64,000 nucleotides of DNA, taken from the NCBI GenBank assembly GCA_902601455.1, contig CACKNC010000001.1, positions 96,240 to 160,239 on the forward strand, in the 5' to 3' direction. Source of the DNA: an uncultured Alphaproteobacteria bacterium. Lineage in GTDB: Bacteria > Pseudomonadota > Alphaproteobacteria > HIMB59 > GCA-002718135. A program made the translations under genes and the position numbers. The notes below the pieces were generated by a model. It did not search any database and had not been told where the DNA came from. It worked only from the letters and a program-made list of their open reading frames with translations. Below, piece by piece: positions 10,238 to 24,109 of this stretch; the stretch's first letter is position 1, and every line of letters starts with the position of its first letter.

Positions 10238-10987
10238 ATGGCAGGTCATTCAAAATTTAAAAATATTATGCATCGCAAGGGTGCTCAAGATAAGAAAAGG
10301 GCAAAAATTTTTTCTAGACTAGGAAGGGAAATTTCTGTTGCTGTTAAAGAGGGAGGTCCAGATCCTGAAAAAAATATTAGATTAAGATCTGCTGTTGGTT
10401 CAGCTAAATCCTTAAACATGCCAAAAGATAACATTGAAAGAGCTATTAAAAAAGGCGAAGGTAACGACCCTGATAGTAATTATGAAGAAGTTAGATATGA
10501 AGGATATGGCCCTGACGGTGTTGCGATAATTGTTGAGGCATTAACAAATAATAAAAATAGAACTGCAGCAGAAGTAAGATCTACTTTTAGTAAATATGGA
10601 GGTAATCTTGGGGAAACAGGAAGTGTTAGCTTTGGTTTTAAAAGGTTAGGCACTATAATATTGAATAAAAGTAATATTAATGAAGAAGAGCTTTTTGATT
10701 TCATTGTTGAAAATGGATCAGAAGATTATGAGCTTAATGATGACGAATATAATATTTATTGTGATCAAAAAATCCTTCATCAGCTTAATCAAAAAATCAT
10801 AGAAAAATTTGGCCAAACTAACTTTACAGGCTTAATTTGGAAAAGTGAAAACGAAATTACCGTGTCAAAAGATAAAGCAGATACGTTATTTAAATTATTA
10901 AATATATTAGAAGAAAATGAAGACGTTCAAGCAGTTTCATCAAATTTTGATGTTAGTGATGAAGTGTTGGCTTCTTTAACAGCATAG
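10238..10987 (+). CDS. yebC: YebC/PmpR family DNA-binding regulator
   Basis: MAGHSKFKNIMHRKGAQDKKRAKIFSRLGREI. Confidence 0.95.
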   Translation: MAGHSKFKNIMHRKGAQDKKRAKIFSRLGREISVAVKEGGPDPEKNIRLRSAVGSAKSLNMPKDNIERAIKKGEGNDPDSNYEEVRYEGYGPDGVAIIVEALTNNKNRTAAEVRSTFSKYGGNLGETGSVSFGFKRLGTIILNKSNINEEELFDFIVENGSEDYELNDDEYNIYCDQKILHQLNQKIIEKFGQTNFTGLIWKSENEITVSKDKADTLFKLLNILEENEDVQAVSSNFDVSDEVLASLTA

Positions 10988-11002
10988 TGAAAGGAAAAAA
11001 GT

Positions 11003-11326
11003 ATGCCTGATAAAGCTTGGAAAAAAAGAGAGAGAGATGTTGCTCAGTATTTTAATGGCACAAGAACTCCTTTAAGTGGAGGAAATGGAAAAGTAACACG
11101 TGCTGACGTTATTCACGATGATCTTTTTATTGAATGCAAACTAAGAGCTAAACATACTGTTGTTTCACTATGGGATGATACAGCTAAAATTGCTAAAACT
11201 GAGGGAAAAACCCCTGTAATTGCTTTATGTGAAAAAAATAGACCAGGTTTTTGGATAATGGTGCATAGCGATGATCTTAAAAAAATTAAAGATGAAGATC
11301 TTAAAAAAATAAGGGATAGTGAATAA
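11003..11326 (+). CDS. Putative PD-(D/E)XK nuclease / Holliday-junction-resolvase-like protein
   Basis: WKKRERDVAQYFNGTRTPLSGGNGKVTRADVIHDDLFIECKLR: spaced E...D...ExK pattern. Confidence 0.65.
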   Translation: MPDKAWKKRERDVAQYFNGTRTPLSGGNGKVTRADVIHDDLFIECKLRAKHTVVSLWDDTAKIAKTEGKTPVIALCEKNRPGFWIMVHSDDLKKIKDEDLKKIRDSE

Positions 11327-12045
11327 TGGAAGAAGTAAATACTGTTACCAATATAAATTCTGAGAATGTTGATTTCTCTATGTTTGCATTGTTTATGAGT
11401 GCAGACCTTGTAGTAAAATCAGTAATTATTATATTAATTTTAGCTTCAATCTACTCATGGAGTATTATTGTATCCAAACTTCATAGGATGAGACAATTAA
11501 AACAAATGGAAAAAGAATTTGATGAGATATTTTGGTCTGGCAATTCTTTTGAAGATTTATATGAAACTTTAAATTTTAATAAACTCGATCCAAAGTCAAA
11601 AATATTTTGTGCAGCTATTTCTGAATGGAAAAAAAGTAAATCAAATTTTGATGGAGAAATACATTCAAATATATCTTCTTTAAAAGATCGAATGCAAAGA
11701 TCTATGATAGTTACATTTAATAAAGAAACTGAGATAGTAGAGAAAAATTTAACCTTTTTAGCTACATCGGGATCTACCGCGCCATTTATAGGTTTATTTG
11801 GAACTGTTTGGGGTATTATGAATAGTTTCAAATCTATTGCTGTTGCTCAAAATACAAATCTATCAGTTGTTGCACCTGGAATTGCAGAAGCGTTGTTTGC
11901 AACTGCTTTGGGTTTGTTTGTGGCTATACCTGCGGTTGTTGCTTACAATAAAATATCAAGTGATCTATCAAAGTACTTTGTTTCTTTAGAAACATTTATG
12001 GATGAATTTACAACAATATTTTTTAGACAGTTGGAGAAGAAATAA
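11326..12045 (+). CDS. tolQ: Tol-Pal proton channel subunit TolQ
   Basis: MotA/TolQ/ExbB family: FLATSGSTAPFIGLFGTVWGIMNSF, PGIAEALFATALGLFVAIPAV. Confidence 0.95.
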   Translation: MEEVNTVTNINSENVDFSMFALFMSADLVVKSVIIILILASIYSWSIIVSKLHRMRQLKQMEKEFDEIFWSGNSFEDLYETLNFNKLDPKSKIFCAAISEWKKSKSNFDGEIHSNISSLKDRMQRSMIVTFNKETEIVEKNLTFLATSGSTAPFIGLFGTVWGIMNSFKSIAVAQNTNLSVVAPGIAEALFATALGLFVAIPAVVAYNKISSDLSKYFVSLETFMDEFTTIFFRQLEKK

Positions 12046-12046
12046 T

Positions 12047-12478
12047 TTGATTAATTTAAACAGCAACACAGTAAGAAAACGTAAAAGATACTCTCAAATG
12101 AGTGAAATAAATGTTACTCCATTTGTAGATGTTATGCTTGTATTATTAATTGTATTTATGGTTACGGCGCCATTATTGACTGTTGGTATTCCTGTTGATC
12201 TCCCAAAAGTAAAGGCATCAGCACTAACTGATCAAAAAGATCCGCTAGAAATAACTGTTAAAATTGGAGGTGAAGTTTACTTAGGAGAGTCAAGGGTTGA
12301 GGTTGAAAATCTAATACCAAGATTGAACGCAATAACTGAATTAAACAAAGACGCAAGAATATATGTTCGAGGAGATAGAGTCGTAGCATATGGAAGAATA
12401 ATGGAAATCATGTCTTTAGTAAATTCTGCAGGATATATTAAAGTAGCACTTGTTACTCAAAATCCAAAAGATAATTAA
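12047..12478 (+). CDS. tolR: Tol-Pal subunit TolR (probable TTG start)
   Basis: SEINVTPFVDVMLVLLIVFMVTAPLL; TTG at 12047 in frame just after the tolQ stop. Confidence 0.93.
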   Translation: MINLNSNTVRKRKRYSQMSEINVTPFVDVMLVLLIVFMVTAPLLTVGIPVDLPKVKASALTDQKDPLEITVKIGGEVYLGESRVEVENLIPRLNAITELNKDARIYVRGDRVVAYGRIMEIMSLVNSAGYIKVALVTQNPKDN

Positions 12479-12484
12479 ATTTTA

Positions 12485-13561
12485 ATGCAGTCTTTTTACC
12501 ACAAGGCTTTTAACTATTTCGACAATACTAAGCCATCACATCTTGGAATTTATTTTTCTCTTATTCTTCATTTATCTATTCTATTATTTGCAATTGGCTT
12601 GCCTGATTTTTTTAAACCAAATAAAATACCAATTCCTCAAGTTATCCCAATAGAAATACTAAATATTTCAGATATAACATCATTAGCACCTAAAAAAGAA
12701 GCTTTAGAAATAAATAAAGATAAAACAAAAAATATAAAACAAAAAAAATTTAATTCATCAGAAAATACAGAAATTCAAAAAATAGATTTACAGGAAAAGC
12801 CTAAAAAGAACTTAACCCAAAATAAAAATGTTTCTGATAATCCTGTTAATCCAAAATTTGACACAAAAGAAATTAATATTAAGGAAAAAAAAATAAATAA
12901 CATCAAAGAGGAAAAAACAACTCAAATAGAGAAGCCAGAAACACTTAAAGTCAATAAAATTAGACCAAAACTTAAACCAAAATTGATTGAAAAAAAAGAA
13001 CCAAAAAAAGATATACAAATTGAAAACAAAACAAAACCACAATTAATACAAAATAAAGAAAACAAATTAACTGATAAAGCAAAGCCAGTTGAAAAACCTG
13101 AGCCTGATTTCAACCTTGCGTCAATGCTAAAAGATCTAAGAAACGAAGAAGTTTCTAGAGTTATTGATGAAAATGATATTGATATCGATGAAGATAAATT
13201 GAATAATACTGAAGAAGATAAAGAATTGGAAGCTAATATAGAAATTTCTATTTCAGAAATGGACCTTGTAATACAGCAACTAAGGAGTTGTTTTAATCCT
13301 AGAGCAGGAACTCAAATAGTTGGGAATGAAATGGTTAAAATTAGTGCTGAAATTGATAGAAATGCCAATGTTAAAAAAGATACTGTACAAATTATTGACA
13401 CAAATATAAGTAAAAGTAATCCTTATTATGAGGCAATTACTGAGAGTGCTGTGACAACTTTATATAATCCTTTGTGTTCAAAGTTAAAATTACCTTTAAA
13501 TAAATATGAATCATGGAAATATTTGAAAATAACAATAGATTACAGCTGGATAAAAAACTAA
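12485..13561 (+). CDS. tolA: TolA-like energy transducer with Lys/Glu-rich linker
   Basis: N-terminal TM helix, long Lys-rich linker, C-terminal domain; between tolR and tolB. Confidence 0.85.
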   Translation: MQSFYHKAFNYFDNTKPSHLGIYFSLILHLSILLFAIGLPDFFKPNKIPIPQVIPIEILNISDITSLAPKKEALEINKDKTKNIKQKKFNSSENTEIQKIDLQEKPKKNLTQNKNVSDNPVNPKFDTKEINIKEKKINNIKEEKTTQIEKPETLKVNKIRPKLKPKLIEKKEPKKDIQIENKTKPQLIQNKENKLTDKAKPVEKPEPDFNLASMLKDLRNEEVSRVIDENDIDIDEDKLNNTEEDKELEANIEISISEMDLVIQQLRSCFNPRAGTQIVGNEMVKISAEIDRNANVKKDTVQIIDTNISKSNPYYEAITESAVTTLYNPLCSKLKLPLNKYESWKYLKITIDYSWIKN

Positions 13562-13569
13562 TTATTAAA

Positions 13570-14883
13570 ATGAAAAATTTATTAATAACTATCATTTGTT
13601 TAATTTCAATAAATGCAAATAGTCTTGAAATTACTTTAAATCAAGGTACTGTAAAACCTACACCAATAGCCATTACAAGTTTACAATCAGCAAATGTATC
13701 ATTAGAAAATCTTGGTAAAAATATATCATCTGTTATTTCAGATAATTTAGAGAGGTCAGGACTATTTATTCCAATTGATAAAAAGGCATTTATACAATCT
13801 GCAGACTCTGTCTCCATCCAACCAAGATTTGAAGATTGGAAAGTATTAAAAGCTCAACATCTAGTAACAGGACGATTAGAATCAGATGGAAGTAAAATTT
13901 CAATTGAGTTTAGATTATTTGATGTTTTTGCTCAAAAACAAATTGTAGGAAAAAAATACCAAACAAGTAAAAATAATTGGAGAAGAGTTTCTCATATTAT
14001 TTCTGATGCAATCTTTCAGCGTGTCACAGGTGAAGGTGGTTTTTTTGACACAAGAATCGTTTATGTTGCAGAGACTGGACCAAAAGATAATAGGCAAAAA
14101 AGATTAGCAATTATGGATCAAGATCAGGCCAATCATCGTTTCTTAACAGATGGATCTTATTTAGTTTTAACTCCAAGATTCTCACCTAACTCACAAAAAA
14201 TTACCTACATGTCATATGTTAAAGCAAATAGCCCAAGGGTTTTTATTTTTGATATTGAAACAGGTCAGCAAGAAATAGTAGGTGAATTTCCAGGAATGAC
14301 ATTTGCTCCTCGTTTTTCACCTGATGGAAGAAAAATTGTTATGTCTTATTCAGATCCAGATGTTGGCAATTCAGAAATTTATATATTGGATCTTCAGACA
14401 AGAACTTCAAAAAGAATTACTAATAACTCTTCTATTGATGTTTCAGGAAGTTTTTCTCCAGATGGGGAAAAAATAGTTTTTAATTCTGATAGAACAGGAA
14501 GAAGGCATTTGTATACTATCCAGTCTAATGGAAAAAATCTTAAAAGAATTAGTCGTGAAGCTGGAAGCTATTATACACCTGTATGGTCCCCAAGAGGTGA
14601 CATGATTGCTTTTACAAAACAAGAAGGTGGACAATTCTATATAGGTGTCATGGAAATTGATGGATCAAACGAAAGAATGATAGCAAAATCTTTTCATGTT
14701 GAAGGTCCTACTTGGTCTCCTAATGGAAGGTATTTGATGTACTTTAAAGAAGAAAGATCATCTAGTGATGGTAGTGGTGGTAATTCAAGTCTTTATTCAA
14801 TAGATTTAACTGGTTATAATGAAAGAAAGATAATAACCCCACTGGGCGGATCAGACCCAGCCTGGTCACCTTTAATGCACTAA
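13570..14883 (+). CDS. tolB: Tol-Pal periplasmic beta-propeller TolB
   Basis: Repeated FSPDGxKIVF blades; N-terminal signal peptide MKNLLITIICLISINANS. Confidence 0.95.
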   Translation: MKNLLITIICLISINANSLEITLNQGTVKPTPIAITSLQSANVSLENLGKNISSVISDNLERSGLFIPIDKKAFIQSADSVSIQPRFEDWKVLKAQHLVTGRLESDGSKISIEFRLFDVFAQKQIVGKKYQTSKNNWRRVSHIISDAIFQRVTGEGGFFDTRIVYVAETGPKDNRQKRLAIMDQDQANHRFLTDGSYLVLTPRFSPNSQKITYMSYVKANSPRVFIFDIETGQQEIVGEFPGMTFAPRFSPDGRKIVMSYSDPDVGNSEIYILDLQTRTSKRITNNSSIDVSGSFSPDGEKIVFNSDRTGRRHLYTIQSNGKNLKRISREAGSYYTPVWSPRGDMIAFTKQEGGQFYIGVMEIDGSNERMIAKSFHVEGPTWSPNGRYLMYFKEERSSSDGSGGNSSLYSIDLTGYNERKIITPLGGSDPAWSPLMH

Positions 14884-14989
14884 TTTTCCTTAAAAAAAAC
14901 TATTTTTATAAAAAAAATATATGAATTAACAAAAAAAATGTTAATTAATCCAAAGTTTTAATGATATTACATTTCGGGAGAGTTTTTAT

Positions 14990-15529
14990 ATGATTATAAG
15001 ATTATTAACAGGCGCACTTTTAGTATTTTTTTTAGCAGCCTGCTCAACTACACCAAAAGATACTGCAGATTCTTCAGGATCAGGCTCTTCGTCAACATCT
15101 ACTGATGTTTCATCAAGTGGTTCAGACTCAAGTTCTGGAAGTGAAAATAGCTCTGAAACAGACTCTATAGAACCTGGATCTCAAGAAGATTTAATTGTAA
15201 ATGTAGGTGATAGAGTATTTTTCAATTACGATAGTTCTGAATTAGACTCTGACGCTCAAGAATTACTTCAAGATCAAGTTGCTTGGTTAAAGCAATATTC
15301 AGATGTGTCAGTAATTATCGAAGGACATTGTGATGAAAGAGGTACAAGAGAATATAACTTAGCACTCGGTGAAAAAAGAGCTCAATCAGTAAAAAATTAT
15401 CTTATAAGTCTTGGAATAGCATCTGATAGAGTCTCAACAATCTCATATGGTAAGGAGAGGCCAGCTGTTGTAGGATCGAATGATGGTGCATGGGCCCAAA
15501 ATAGAAGATCTGTTACTCTTGTAAACTAA
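14990..15529 (+). CDS. pal: Peptidoglycan-associated lipoprotein Pal
   Basis: Lipobox LAAC; OmpA-like IIEGHCDERGTREYNLALGEKRAQSVKNYL. Confidence 0.95.
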   Translation: MIIRLLTGALLVFFLAACSTTPKDTADSSGSGSSSTSTDVSSSGSDSSSGSENSSETDSIEPGSQEDLIVNVGDRVFFNYDSSELDSDAQELLQDQVAWLKQYSDVSVIIEGHCDERGTREYNLALGEKRAQSVKNYLISLGIASDRVSTISYGKERPAVVGSNDGAWAQNRRSVTLVN

Positions 15530-15544
15530 GAATTATATATATTT

Positions 15545-15577
15545 AAGGCGCTATATTTTTATTGCGCCTTATTTTAG
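15545..15577 (+). terminator. Candidate intrinsic terminator after pal
   Basis: aaggcgc (15545-15551) / gcgcctt (15564-15570) perfect stem followed by attttag. Confidence 0.65.
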
Positions 15578-15603
15578 TCTTTAAAAAAAACTATTTAAAT
15601 CAA

Positions 15604-16536
15604 ATGAAAATGAAATATATTTCATTCCTAGTAATTATTTTAATCTTTTCACTTAATAGCTATAAATCTTTTGGAGAAGATGCTCTAACTATTAAGCAAG
15701 AACTGGATCGAATAAGTGAGGAGATAAAAGATTTAAATAAGGCTGTATTTAATAAATCTTTTGAAAGTGATAAAGTTTATTCAATCGATGAAAACAAAGA
15801 TATAGAGAGATTTACTTCAATTGATATAAGAATTTATGATTTAGAGAACGACATTAAAAATCTGACTTTGAATATCGAGGAAATAATATTTAAATTAGAA
15901 GACCTATCAAAAGAGATGGTTTCATTTGAAAATCAACTAATGTTAAAACTTGAAAATATAAAAATTGAGTCACAAGAGTTTATTAGTGATAATGATAATT
16001 TAAAAAATATTAATGATAATGAAATAATTCCTGAAAACACCCTTGGTAAAATTGTTATATCTGGTGATGGCCAAACATCGATAAATACAAATTTATCAAA
16101 ATCTGAAATTAAAACAGAAGAAAAAATTGAGCAAAAGTTAACTAATCTAACTCCTGAAGAGCAGATACAATCTGGGATAGATCAATTAAGAAAGAAAAAT
16201 TATAGTAATTCTAAAGAAATACTTGCAAATTTCATCAAAAATTATCCAGACAATCAACTTTCAGGTTCTGCACATTATTGGTTAGGTAAAATTAATCTTT
16301 TTGAAAAAAATTATAGAGAAGCTGCACTAATATTTGGTGATGGCATTCAAAAATTTCCTAAAAGTATCAAGGCTGCAGAAATGCATTATGAATTGATAAG
16401 ATCATTAAAAGAAATGCAAAAAATTCCAGAAGCTTGTAAAATTCTAAATTTATTAGAAAAAAATTATAAAGGGAGTAAATTCGTAAAAGATCCAGAAAAA
16501 TTTAGAGATAAGTTGGATTGCAAAAATAATACCTAA
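15604..16536 (+). CDS. cpoB: Tol-Pal associated TPR protein CpoB/YbgF
   Basis: Coiled coil plus TPR C-terminus (SGSAHYWLGKINLFEKNYREAALIFGDGIQKFP); ATG 15604 preferred because the track start lies in the terminator. Confidence 0.85.
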   Translation: MKMKYISFLVIILIFSLNSYKSFGEDALTIKQELDRISEEIKDLNKAVFNKSFESDKVYSIDENKDIERFTSIDIRIYDLENDIKNLTLNIEEIIFKLEDLSKEMVSFENQLMLKLENIKIESQEFISDNDNLKNINDNEIIPENTLGKIVISGDGQTSINTNLSKSEIKTEEKIEQKLTNLTPEEQIQSGIDQLRKKNYSNSKEILANFIKNYPDNQLSGSAHYWLGKINLFEKNYREAALIFGDGIQKFPKSIKAAEMHYELIRSLKEMQKIPEACKILNLLEKNYKGSKFVKDPEKFRDKLDCKNNT

Positions 16537-17495
16537 TGTCATTAAATGACAATATTTATCATTCTTTTTTGAAAAACTTACAACATTTTGAAACTCGACC
16601 TCATGTTGCCGTAGCAGTATCTGGTGGACCTGATAGCATGGCCTTAGCATTTATTTTGAGTAAATGGATAAAGTTAAAAAAAGGAAAATTAACAGGCTTG
16701 ATTTTCGACCATGGAATAAGAATTAACTCGAAAGATGAGGCATTTACCGTTAAAAATATGTTAAGGGAAATTAATATAGATTCTACTATTATCAAGCCAA
16801 GTAAAAAAAAAATAATAAAAAAAAATATGGCTAATGCAAGAAATAATAGATTTGAAGGCATTATAAAATTTTGTAAAAAAAAAAATATCCTCCATGTATT
16901 TTTAGGCCATCATTTTGATGATAACCTTGAAACATTTATTATAAGAAAAATTAATGGAAGCAATTTAGATGGATTAGCATCAATCAAAAATATTGCTTAT
17001 TTTAGTAATATACAAATTTTGAGACCTTTTATTGATATTGATAAATCATCTATTTTAAAATTTAATAAAAAAAATAATATTAAATTTATTAATGATCCAA
17101 CAAATAAAGATATTAATTATACTAGAGTAAAAGTAAGAGAATTTTTGCAAAACAAAAAAAATAAATTAGAAGTAAAAAATGATTTTCTTTATTTAAAAAA
17201 ACAAATTCCTGATTATAAAAAAATGATATGGCAAACATTTATTGAATGTCTAATTTGTGCGAGTAGTCATAAAATAAAAATTAGCTTTAGAAAATTAATA
17301 AAATTGGACGATCTAATAATAGAAAAAAATGTATTGTGTCTTCTAAAATTTTTGAGAAAAAAAAAGAATCAAACAAAAAGCTCAAAAATATTGATATTCA
17401 TTGAGGCATTAAAAAAACCTAGTTTTAAAACTTTCAATTTAAGCGGAATAAATATCAGCAAAAATTCGGATTTGCTTATATTTTCTAAAAAATAG
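16536..17495 (+). CDS. tilS: tRNA(Ile)-lysidine synthetase
   Basis: VAVSGGPDSMALAFIL PP-loop; position cpoB-tilS-ftsH. Confidence 0.9.
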   Translation: MSLNDNIYHSFLKNLQHFETRPHVAVAVSGGPDSMALAFILSKWIKLKKGKLTGLIFDHGIRINSKDEAFTVKNMLREINIDSTIIKPSKKKIIKKNMANARNNRFEGIIKFCKKKNILHVFLGHHFDDNLETFIIRKINGSNLDGLASIKNIAYFSNIQILRPFIDIDKSSILKFNKKNNIKFINDPTNKDINYTRVKVREFLQNKKNKLEVKNDFLYLKKQIPDYKKMIWQTFIECLICASSHKIKISFRKLIKLDDLIIEKNVLCLLKFLRKKKNQTKSSKILIFIEALKKPSFKTFNLSGINISKNSDLLIFSKK

Positions 17496-17545
17496 TACAA
17501 AAAGTATTGTGTTTTCTGTTTTAATTCCTATGTATTAATAACTTA

Positions 17546-19450
17546 ATGAAAAATTTCAGTAAAAACATAGTTTTGTGGATTGTAGTAGGCTTATTGTTAA
17601 TAGCGTTATTTAACTTATTTCAAAACAATTCTTCATCAAATAATAACCCTGAAATATCCTTTTCTGACTTTTTGATTGCTGCAGATAATGGAAATATTTC
17701 AGAGGTTAAAATTGTTGGAAATAATGTCACTGGTTTTTTTGATGACGGTCGATCTTTTTCTACTTACTCACCTAACTATCCTGAATTAGTTAACAAGCTC
17801 AGCGAGTCTGGTGTTAAGATAGTTGCCGAACCATCTGAGAGATCTATGCATCCTTTATTAAGTGTTCTTCTATCATGGTTTCCAATGCTTCTTCTAATAG
17901 GTGTATGGATTTTCTTTATGAGACAAATGCAATCTGGTGGTGGCAAGGCAATGGGTTTTGGAAAGTCTAAAGCAAAGCTGCTTAATGAAGCCATCGGTAA
18001 AGTAACATTTGATGATGTTGCTGGTATTGATGAGGCAAAACAAGAACTTGAAGAAGTTGTAGAATTCTTGAAAGATCCAAAAAAGTTCTCTAGGTTAGGT
18101 GGTAAAATCCCTACTGGTGCATTATTAGTAGGTCCTCCAGGAACAGGAAAGACCCTTCTAGCTAGAGCTATTGCTGGTGAAGCCAATGTTCCTTTTTTTT
18201 CTATTTCAGGTTCTGACTTTGTTGAAATGTTTGTGGGTGTTGGAGCAAGTAGAGTTAGAGACATGTTTGAGCAAGGAAAAAAAAATGCCCCGTGTATTAT
18301 TTTTATAGATGAAATTGATGCAGTTGGTAGACATAGAGGCGCTGGCTTAGGCGGCGGCAATGATGAAAGAGAGCAAACTTTAAACCAGCTTCTTGTTGAA
18401 ATGGATGGTTTTGAAGCTAACGCAGGTGTAATAATTGTTGCTGCAACAAATAGACCAGATGTTTTAGATCCGGCTCTTTTAAGACCAGGTAGATTTGACA
18501 GGCAAGTTACAGTTTCTAATCCCGACATAATGGGAAGAGATAAAATACTAAAAGTACATATAAAGAAGATCAAAGTTTCACCTAAGTTTGACTCCAAAAT
18601 AATTGCAAGAGGTACACCAGGTTTCTCAGGTGCTGACTTAGCCAATTTGGTTAATGAAGCAGCATTAATTGCAGCCAGAAAAAACAAAAGAATGGTCACT
18701 CTTGAAGATTTTGAATATGCAAAAGATAAAGTTTTGCTTGGGGCTGAGAGAAGATCAATGGTTATGACTCAGGAAGATAAAGAAATTACAGCGTACCATG
18801 AAGCTGGCCATGCTCTAGCAAGAATTCATATGAAAGAGGCAACTCCTATTTACAAAAGTTCAATAATTCCTACTGGTAGAGCTCTTGGTTATGTAATGGC
18901 ATTACCTGAAAAGGATAAAGTACATCAGAGAAAAGACCAATTAGAAGCCGAGTTAGTTGTAGCCATTGCAGCTCGAATAGCTGAAGAAATTATTTTTGGT
19001 AAAGAAAAAGCTTCAACAGGGGCCGTTCAAGATATCAAACAAGCAACCGACATGGCTAGACAGATGGTTACTGAGTGGGGTTTTAGTGATAAGCTTGGTT
19101 TTATAAGGTACTCAAATAATCAGGAAGAGGTTTTTCTTGGTCATTCCGTTGCACAATCTAAAAATCTTTCTGATGATACAGCCCAGATAATTGATCAAGA
19201 AGTTAAAAGATTAATAGATGATGCAAAGTCTAAAGCCAGAAAAATACTAACTGATAATATTGATGAGCTTCATGTTATTGCTAAAGGGTTACTTGAATAT
19301 GAAAGTATGACAGGAGATGAGATTAAAGATCTTCTTAAAGGAATCAAACCATCAAGAGATGAATTTGATGATGGTAATTCTTCAAATCCTACTCCACCAA
19401 AACCAAGTGTTCCTAAAACCGGTAGCACAACTGCTCCACAAACCAATTAA
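17546..19450 (+). CDS. ftsH: ATP-dependent zinc metalloprotease FtsH
   Basis: [51 protein letters not shown] zinc site. Confidence 0.97.
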   Translation: MKNFSKNIVLWIVVGLLLIALFNLFQNNSSSNNNPEISFSDFLIAADNGNISEVKIVGNNVTGFFDDGRSFSTYSPNYPELVNKLSESGVKIVAEPSERSMHPLLSVLLSWFPMLLLIGVWIFFMRQMQSGGGKAMGFGKSKAKLLNEAIGKVTFDDVAGIDEAKQELEEVVEFLKDPKKFSRLGGKIPTGALLVGPPGTGKTLLARAIAGEANVPFFSISGSDFVEMFVGVGASRVRDMFEQGKKNAPCIIFIDEIDAVGRHRGAGLGGGNDEREQTLNQLLVEMDGFEANAGVIIVAATNRPDVLDPALLRPGRFDRQVTVSNPDIMGRDKILKVHIKKIKVSPKFDSKIIARGTPGFSGADLANLVNEAALIAARKNKRMVTLEDFEYAKDKVLLGAERRSMVMTQEDKEITAYHEAGHALARIHMKEATPIYKSSIIPTGRALGYVMALPEKDKVHQRKDQLEAELVVAIAARIAEEIIFGKEKASTGAVQDIKQATDMARQMVTEWGFSDKLGFIRYSNNQEEVFLGHSVAQSKNLSDDTAQIIDQEVKRLIDDAKSKARKILTDNIDELHVIAKGLLEYESMTGDEIKDLLKGIKPSRDEFDDGNSSNPTPPKPSVPKTGSTTAPQTN

Positions 19451-19498
19451 ATAAATCATACCTCTTTATTTTAACTAATATTTTCAATAAAAGAGGAT

Positions 19499-20843
19499 AT
19501 GGGTAAAATTTTTGGTACTGATGGCATAAGGTGTATCGTTAATACTGAGCCCCTTACCGCTGAAACAACTCTTAAAATATCAAAAACTGTTGGCTATTTA
19601 TTAAAATCTAAAAACAGTATTAATTCTAGGGTAATAATTTGTAAAGACACAAGACTCTCTGGATACCTATATGAGCCTCTTATTACAGCTGGTTTTATTT
19701 CTATGGGAATGGAGGTAATATTGGTTGGACCCTTACCAACACCAGCAGTACCACATTTAATGCGATCACTAAGAGCAGATATTGGTGTAATGATAACCGC
19801 TTCTCATAATACTTATGAATACAATGGTATTAAATTTTTTAATTTAGATGGTTTTAAAATTAGTTCAAAATTAGAGAAAAGAATTGAGAATATAGTATTG
19901 AATAAACAGAAATATGCAAAAATTCTAAACAGCGAAAATAACACCGGAAAAGCAATAAGGCTCGAAGATGCATCAGGTAGGTACTCAGAGTTTCTTAAAA
20001 GTACTTTAGATAAAAAAGTGAAAACTAAAAAATTAAAAATAATTTTAGATTGTGGAAATGGAGCGACTTACGACATAGCTCCTAGTATTTTTTGGGAACT
20101 AGGTCATAATGTTGTATCAATAAATAATAAACCAGATGGAACAAATATTAATTATAATTGCGGAGCTGTAAACGTAAATAGCTTATGTAAAAAAGTAGTT
20201 CAGGAAAAAGCAGATATTGGTTTTGCTTTTGATGGAGATGGAGATAGATTAATAGTTGTAGATGATAAAGGGAATGAAATTGATGGAGATAAAATCATTG
20301 CTCTATTTGCAAAATATTTAGTTAATAAAAAAAATATTAACTCAAAATTTCCTGTCATTATTACAGTCATGTCAAATTTAGGATTAGAAAATTTTTTATC
20401 AAAGGACTTAGGTTTTAAATTAAAACGATCTGCAGTAGGTGATATTAATGTTATTGAAGAAATGAAAAAGAATAAATCTTTTCTCGGAGGTGAGCAATCT
20501 GGTCATATAATTTTATCTGACTTTTCAAAAACTGGAGATGGTATTTTAGCTGCATTAAAAATAACAGAAATTATTTCGATTATTAAAAAACCTACTAATA
20601 TAATGTTTGATTTATATGACAACTTTCCTCAAATAAAAGTTAATATACCTTATAAAAAAATATCTGAAAAAAATAAAAAAAATATAAAAGATTTAAATAA
20701 GAAAAATAAAAAAGATAAAAATTTTCGAGTTTTAATAAGATTCTCGGGTACTGAACCTTTCATAAGACTTTTGGTAGAGGGAAAGAAATTAAAGGAAGTG
20801 CAACAAAAAACAAAAATTTTAGAATTTGAAATAAGGAATATAA

Positions 20844-20851
<8 letters not shown>
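19499..20851 (+). CDS. glmM: Phosphoglucosamine mutase
   Basis: KIFGTDGIRC, MITASHNTYEYNGIKFF, FDGDGDRLIVVD. Confidence 0.95.
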
Positions 20852-24079
<3,228 letters not shown>

Positions 24080-24109
24080 GGCTGCCTATAACATATTTTA
24101 AAATCTAAA

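Noticed and set aside
12812-13113. Two Phe/Ser-rich minus-strand ORFs
   Set aside because: Antisense to the Lys-rich tolA linker (AAA codons read as TTT); compositional artefact.
14924-14950. AT-only inverted repeat (ttaaca..tgttaa) between tolB and pal
   Set aside because: Short A/T-rich repeats are expected by chance at this composition; no further support.
17776-18699. 307-aa minus-strand ORF
   Set aside because: Fully antisense to ftsH; codon-bias shadow ORF without recognisable domains.
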